Below are positions 62,246-64,000 of a stretch of 64,000 nt of DNA, piece by piece (within the stretch, counting starts at the first letter, position 1; each line of letters begins with the position of its first letter). The stretch covers positions 124,001 to 188,000 of the forward strand of contig WBMW01003832.1 in NCBI GenBank assembly GCA_013396635.1, written 5' to 3'. The stretch is from Penelope pileata. Taxonomy: Eukaryota > Chordata > Aves > Galliformes > Cracidae. The position numbers were made by a program, and so were the translations under genes. Below the pieces are notes generated by a model. The model was not told where the DNA came from. It was given only the letters and a program-made list of their open reading frames with translations, and ran no database searches.

Positions 62246-64000
62246 TCCAGTTTCTCTACCTTGAAAGTTAGATAAAAAGAGTAAGTCTACCATGCATGGA
62301 GGTGACATGGTATATCACACGTCAGAATTAAGAGAGGTATTCCAGAATTGAACCAAAAGAAGCATTGTATTGATAATACTGTAATTTTCTATGGTCCAAT
62401 GAGTAAGAGCAAATATATCTCCTGCGAATGTTGTCCTCAAGGTGAAATCAATGTCCCATTTTCCGTTTTTTGTGTAAGTTATTGGTCATCACTGTAGTCA
62501 CTGTATCATTGTCCAGTAAAGCAAAATTTGACTCACCAAATGTTTTATCAACATGAGTACATCAATTACCTTCAGCAACATTATTATTTTGAATTTTGTG
62601 ACTATTTGTGCAAATTCTAATAACATTATTTTGAAGGGTGGAATAATGAGTTGTTACCTAAACATTTGTTCCAGGTTGTGGCCCTAAGTTTTCCCACCTA
62701 GTACTGTGAACCTAAATATCCTCTCTTTTGTGTGAAAGAATGTACTTTACATTACTTTTCCCACTTCCATATTCCTGTAACAGCCTCAATATAAGATTAC
62801 AGACCATATTCATGCTGTGAATAGAGACTGGGAATATATTTTCCACTTCTTCTATCTGAAATAAATTGCAAAAGTAATGACTGCTGTCATAAATACAGAT
62901 GTTATACTAAAATCATTCCAGTTTTGTCTGACATCAGGAAAAGAGTAGTGATATTGTCACGTGATGGAGTCAAAATGGGACACGAAGCCATCAAGTTGGA
63001 GATGACCTAACCATTTAATAATTACATCTGAATTTTTTGCACATTCATTATAACATTCATACCGTTTAAAACCCAACATTATTTTTCAAAACTACCTGCC
63101 ACAGTGTGGGAAGCAACAGGTACTCAGCTTTTAACTTTATTAATAGTATAACTGTATTATGCTTAAACGCAGGCTAGACCACAAGTCACAGAATAAAGCA
63201 GTGTTCTAGGTCTACCCTCAACTTTTTGAATGTATTAAACATCAGGAATTAGCTGTTAACATGACACCTGGACATCTAGCTGTCTAGTCATAGAATTGTT
63301 TTTTAATATGATACAGAGAACACAGCTATATTTACCATAATATAAAATTTAATTAAAAAAAAAAGAGATAACCTAAAATTTGTATTCATAAAAAAAAAAG
63401 TCACAGGAAAGGTAAAGACTCAAGAGTGATTGTCTGATTGATATGATTATATGAGTCATTTTTTTAAGACCACTGATGATGGGTCTTTACCAGAGGCATC
63501 AGAAGCCATTAGAAGCCTTTTCCTACTTCTGTTAGCACAGAGGTGAAGTGCTAAGAAAGGAAAGGATAAAAACTGCATGGAAGCTCTGAGGCTGATAAAT
63601 CTTAGGTGCTTTGTTGTTCCTAATATCCATTTAAGTTTGAGACGAACTGAATGTGGAAAATACATGTTAGAACAGATGGTTAAACGTCAAATGGTAACTG
63701 GTAAGTTTCTTACTGCACCTGATGCCACGCAAAGGTTGCCCTCAGAATGCAGAATATTTTTTCCATGTGATGAGTTACTGCTGTATGAACAGTAGGTGGC
63801 TTAAATACTGACTATCATAGCTGTTAAGTACTGACGCAGTAATGATCATCACAGAGTACATTTTCCTCAGTTCATTTACAAAAGTTTATAAACCTTGGCA
63901 ATTCACAGAATGCGGTGCATTTTAAGTTGGTGCGTTTGTGCTCCATCCTAACACTCCCTAGTACCTTTAATAAAACAACATTCAAATTTACAAATAAATC

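Larger units (their letters stand above)
56786..64000. other. Unique AT-rich DNA without a recognisable gene
   Basis: No exon, RNA gene or transposon was recognised in the final 7.2 kb. A 92-aa plus frame (59138-59416) is more GC-rich than its surroundings and basic at its start but has no known domain. An (AT)n tract lies at 57840-57870 and a long homopurine microsatellite at 62060-62245. Confidence 0.6.

Noticed and set aside
62007..62308. Frames with long lysine/arginine/glutamate or serine/phenylalanine repeats.
   Set aside because: They are translations of the homopurine microsatellite on its two strands.

Overview
The window looks like AT-rich intergenic or deep-intronic DNA from a bird nuclear genome. 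The main evidence is the repeat content. At least eight fragments come from CR1 non-LTR retrotransposons, the dominant avian/reptilian LINE, and several keep the diagnostic 3' tail built from ATTCTATG-like units. There are also two short mariner-type elements of the kind common in landfowl, two LTRs of one endogenous retrovirus family with the avian U3 motif around AAAGGGATATTCCATACC, and one hAT-Charlie-like terminus. The mariner copies suggest, but do not prove, a galliform or anseriform host. I see no intact host protein-coding gene, no rRNA or tRNA, no CRISPR and no bacterial-style operon. Most open reading frames are chance frames in AT-rich DNA or frames inside dead transposons.

Layout. 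1-6 kb: unique AT-rich DNA with a motif-rich candidate regulatory block near 5-5.5 kb. 6.1-8.7 kb: a long (2.6 kb) minus-strand CR1 that still carries remnants of the ORF1 esterase, the endonuclease and the reverse transcriptase, joined across a large internal deletion. 8.7-18.4 kb: unique DNA with a candidate conserved element at 14.6-15.0 kb. 18.4-19.0 kb: mariner copy 1 (minus). 19-29 kb: unique DNA with the best-looking candidate enhancer at 21.9-22.3 kb and one weak candidate exon at 25.5 kb. 29.3-31.3 kb: an LTR fragment, a hAT-like terminus and a minus CR1 fragment. 35.4-38.2 kb: two plus-strand CR1 fragments. 40.5-46.8 kb: the densest repeat cluster, with CR1 minus, CR1 plus, a solo LTR with a perfect 5-bp target duplication, and mariner copy 2. 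50.7-51.0 and 56.3-56.8 kb: three short CR1 fragments. The last 7 kb is unique DNA plus a 186-nt homopurine microsatellite that contains the window's single ambiguous base.

The elements do not form a gene pathway; the window is a record of successive insertions. The most notable observation is a pair of inverted CR1 segments 6.4 kb apart. By eye they differ by one substitution over 422 aligned bases (plus one 49-base gap), yet the CR1-derived sequence on both sides is clearly diverged. That pattern fits gene conversion or templated copying better than two independent insertions. The non-repeat blocks at 5, 14.7 and 22 kb look like distal regulatory sequence, but that is inferred from motif density alone; no conservation data were available.
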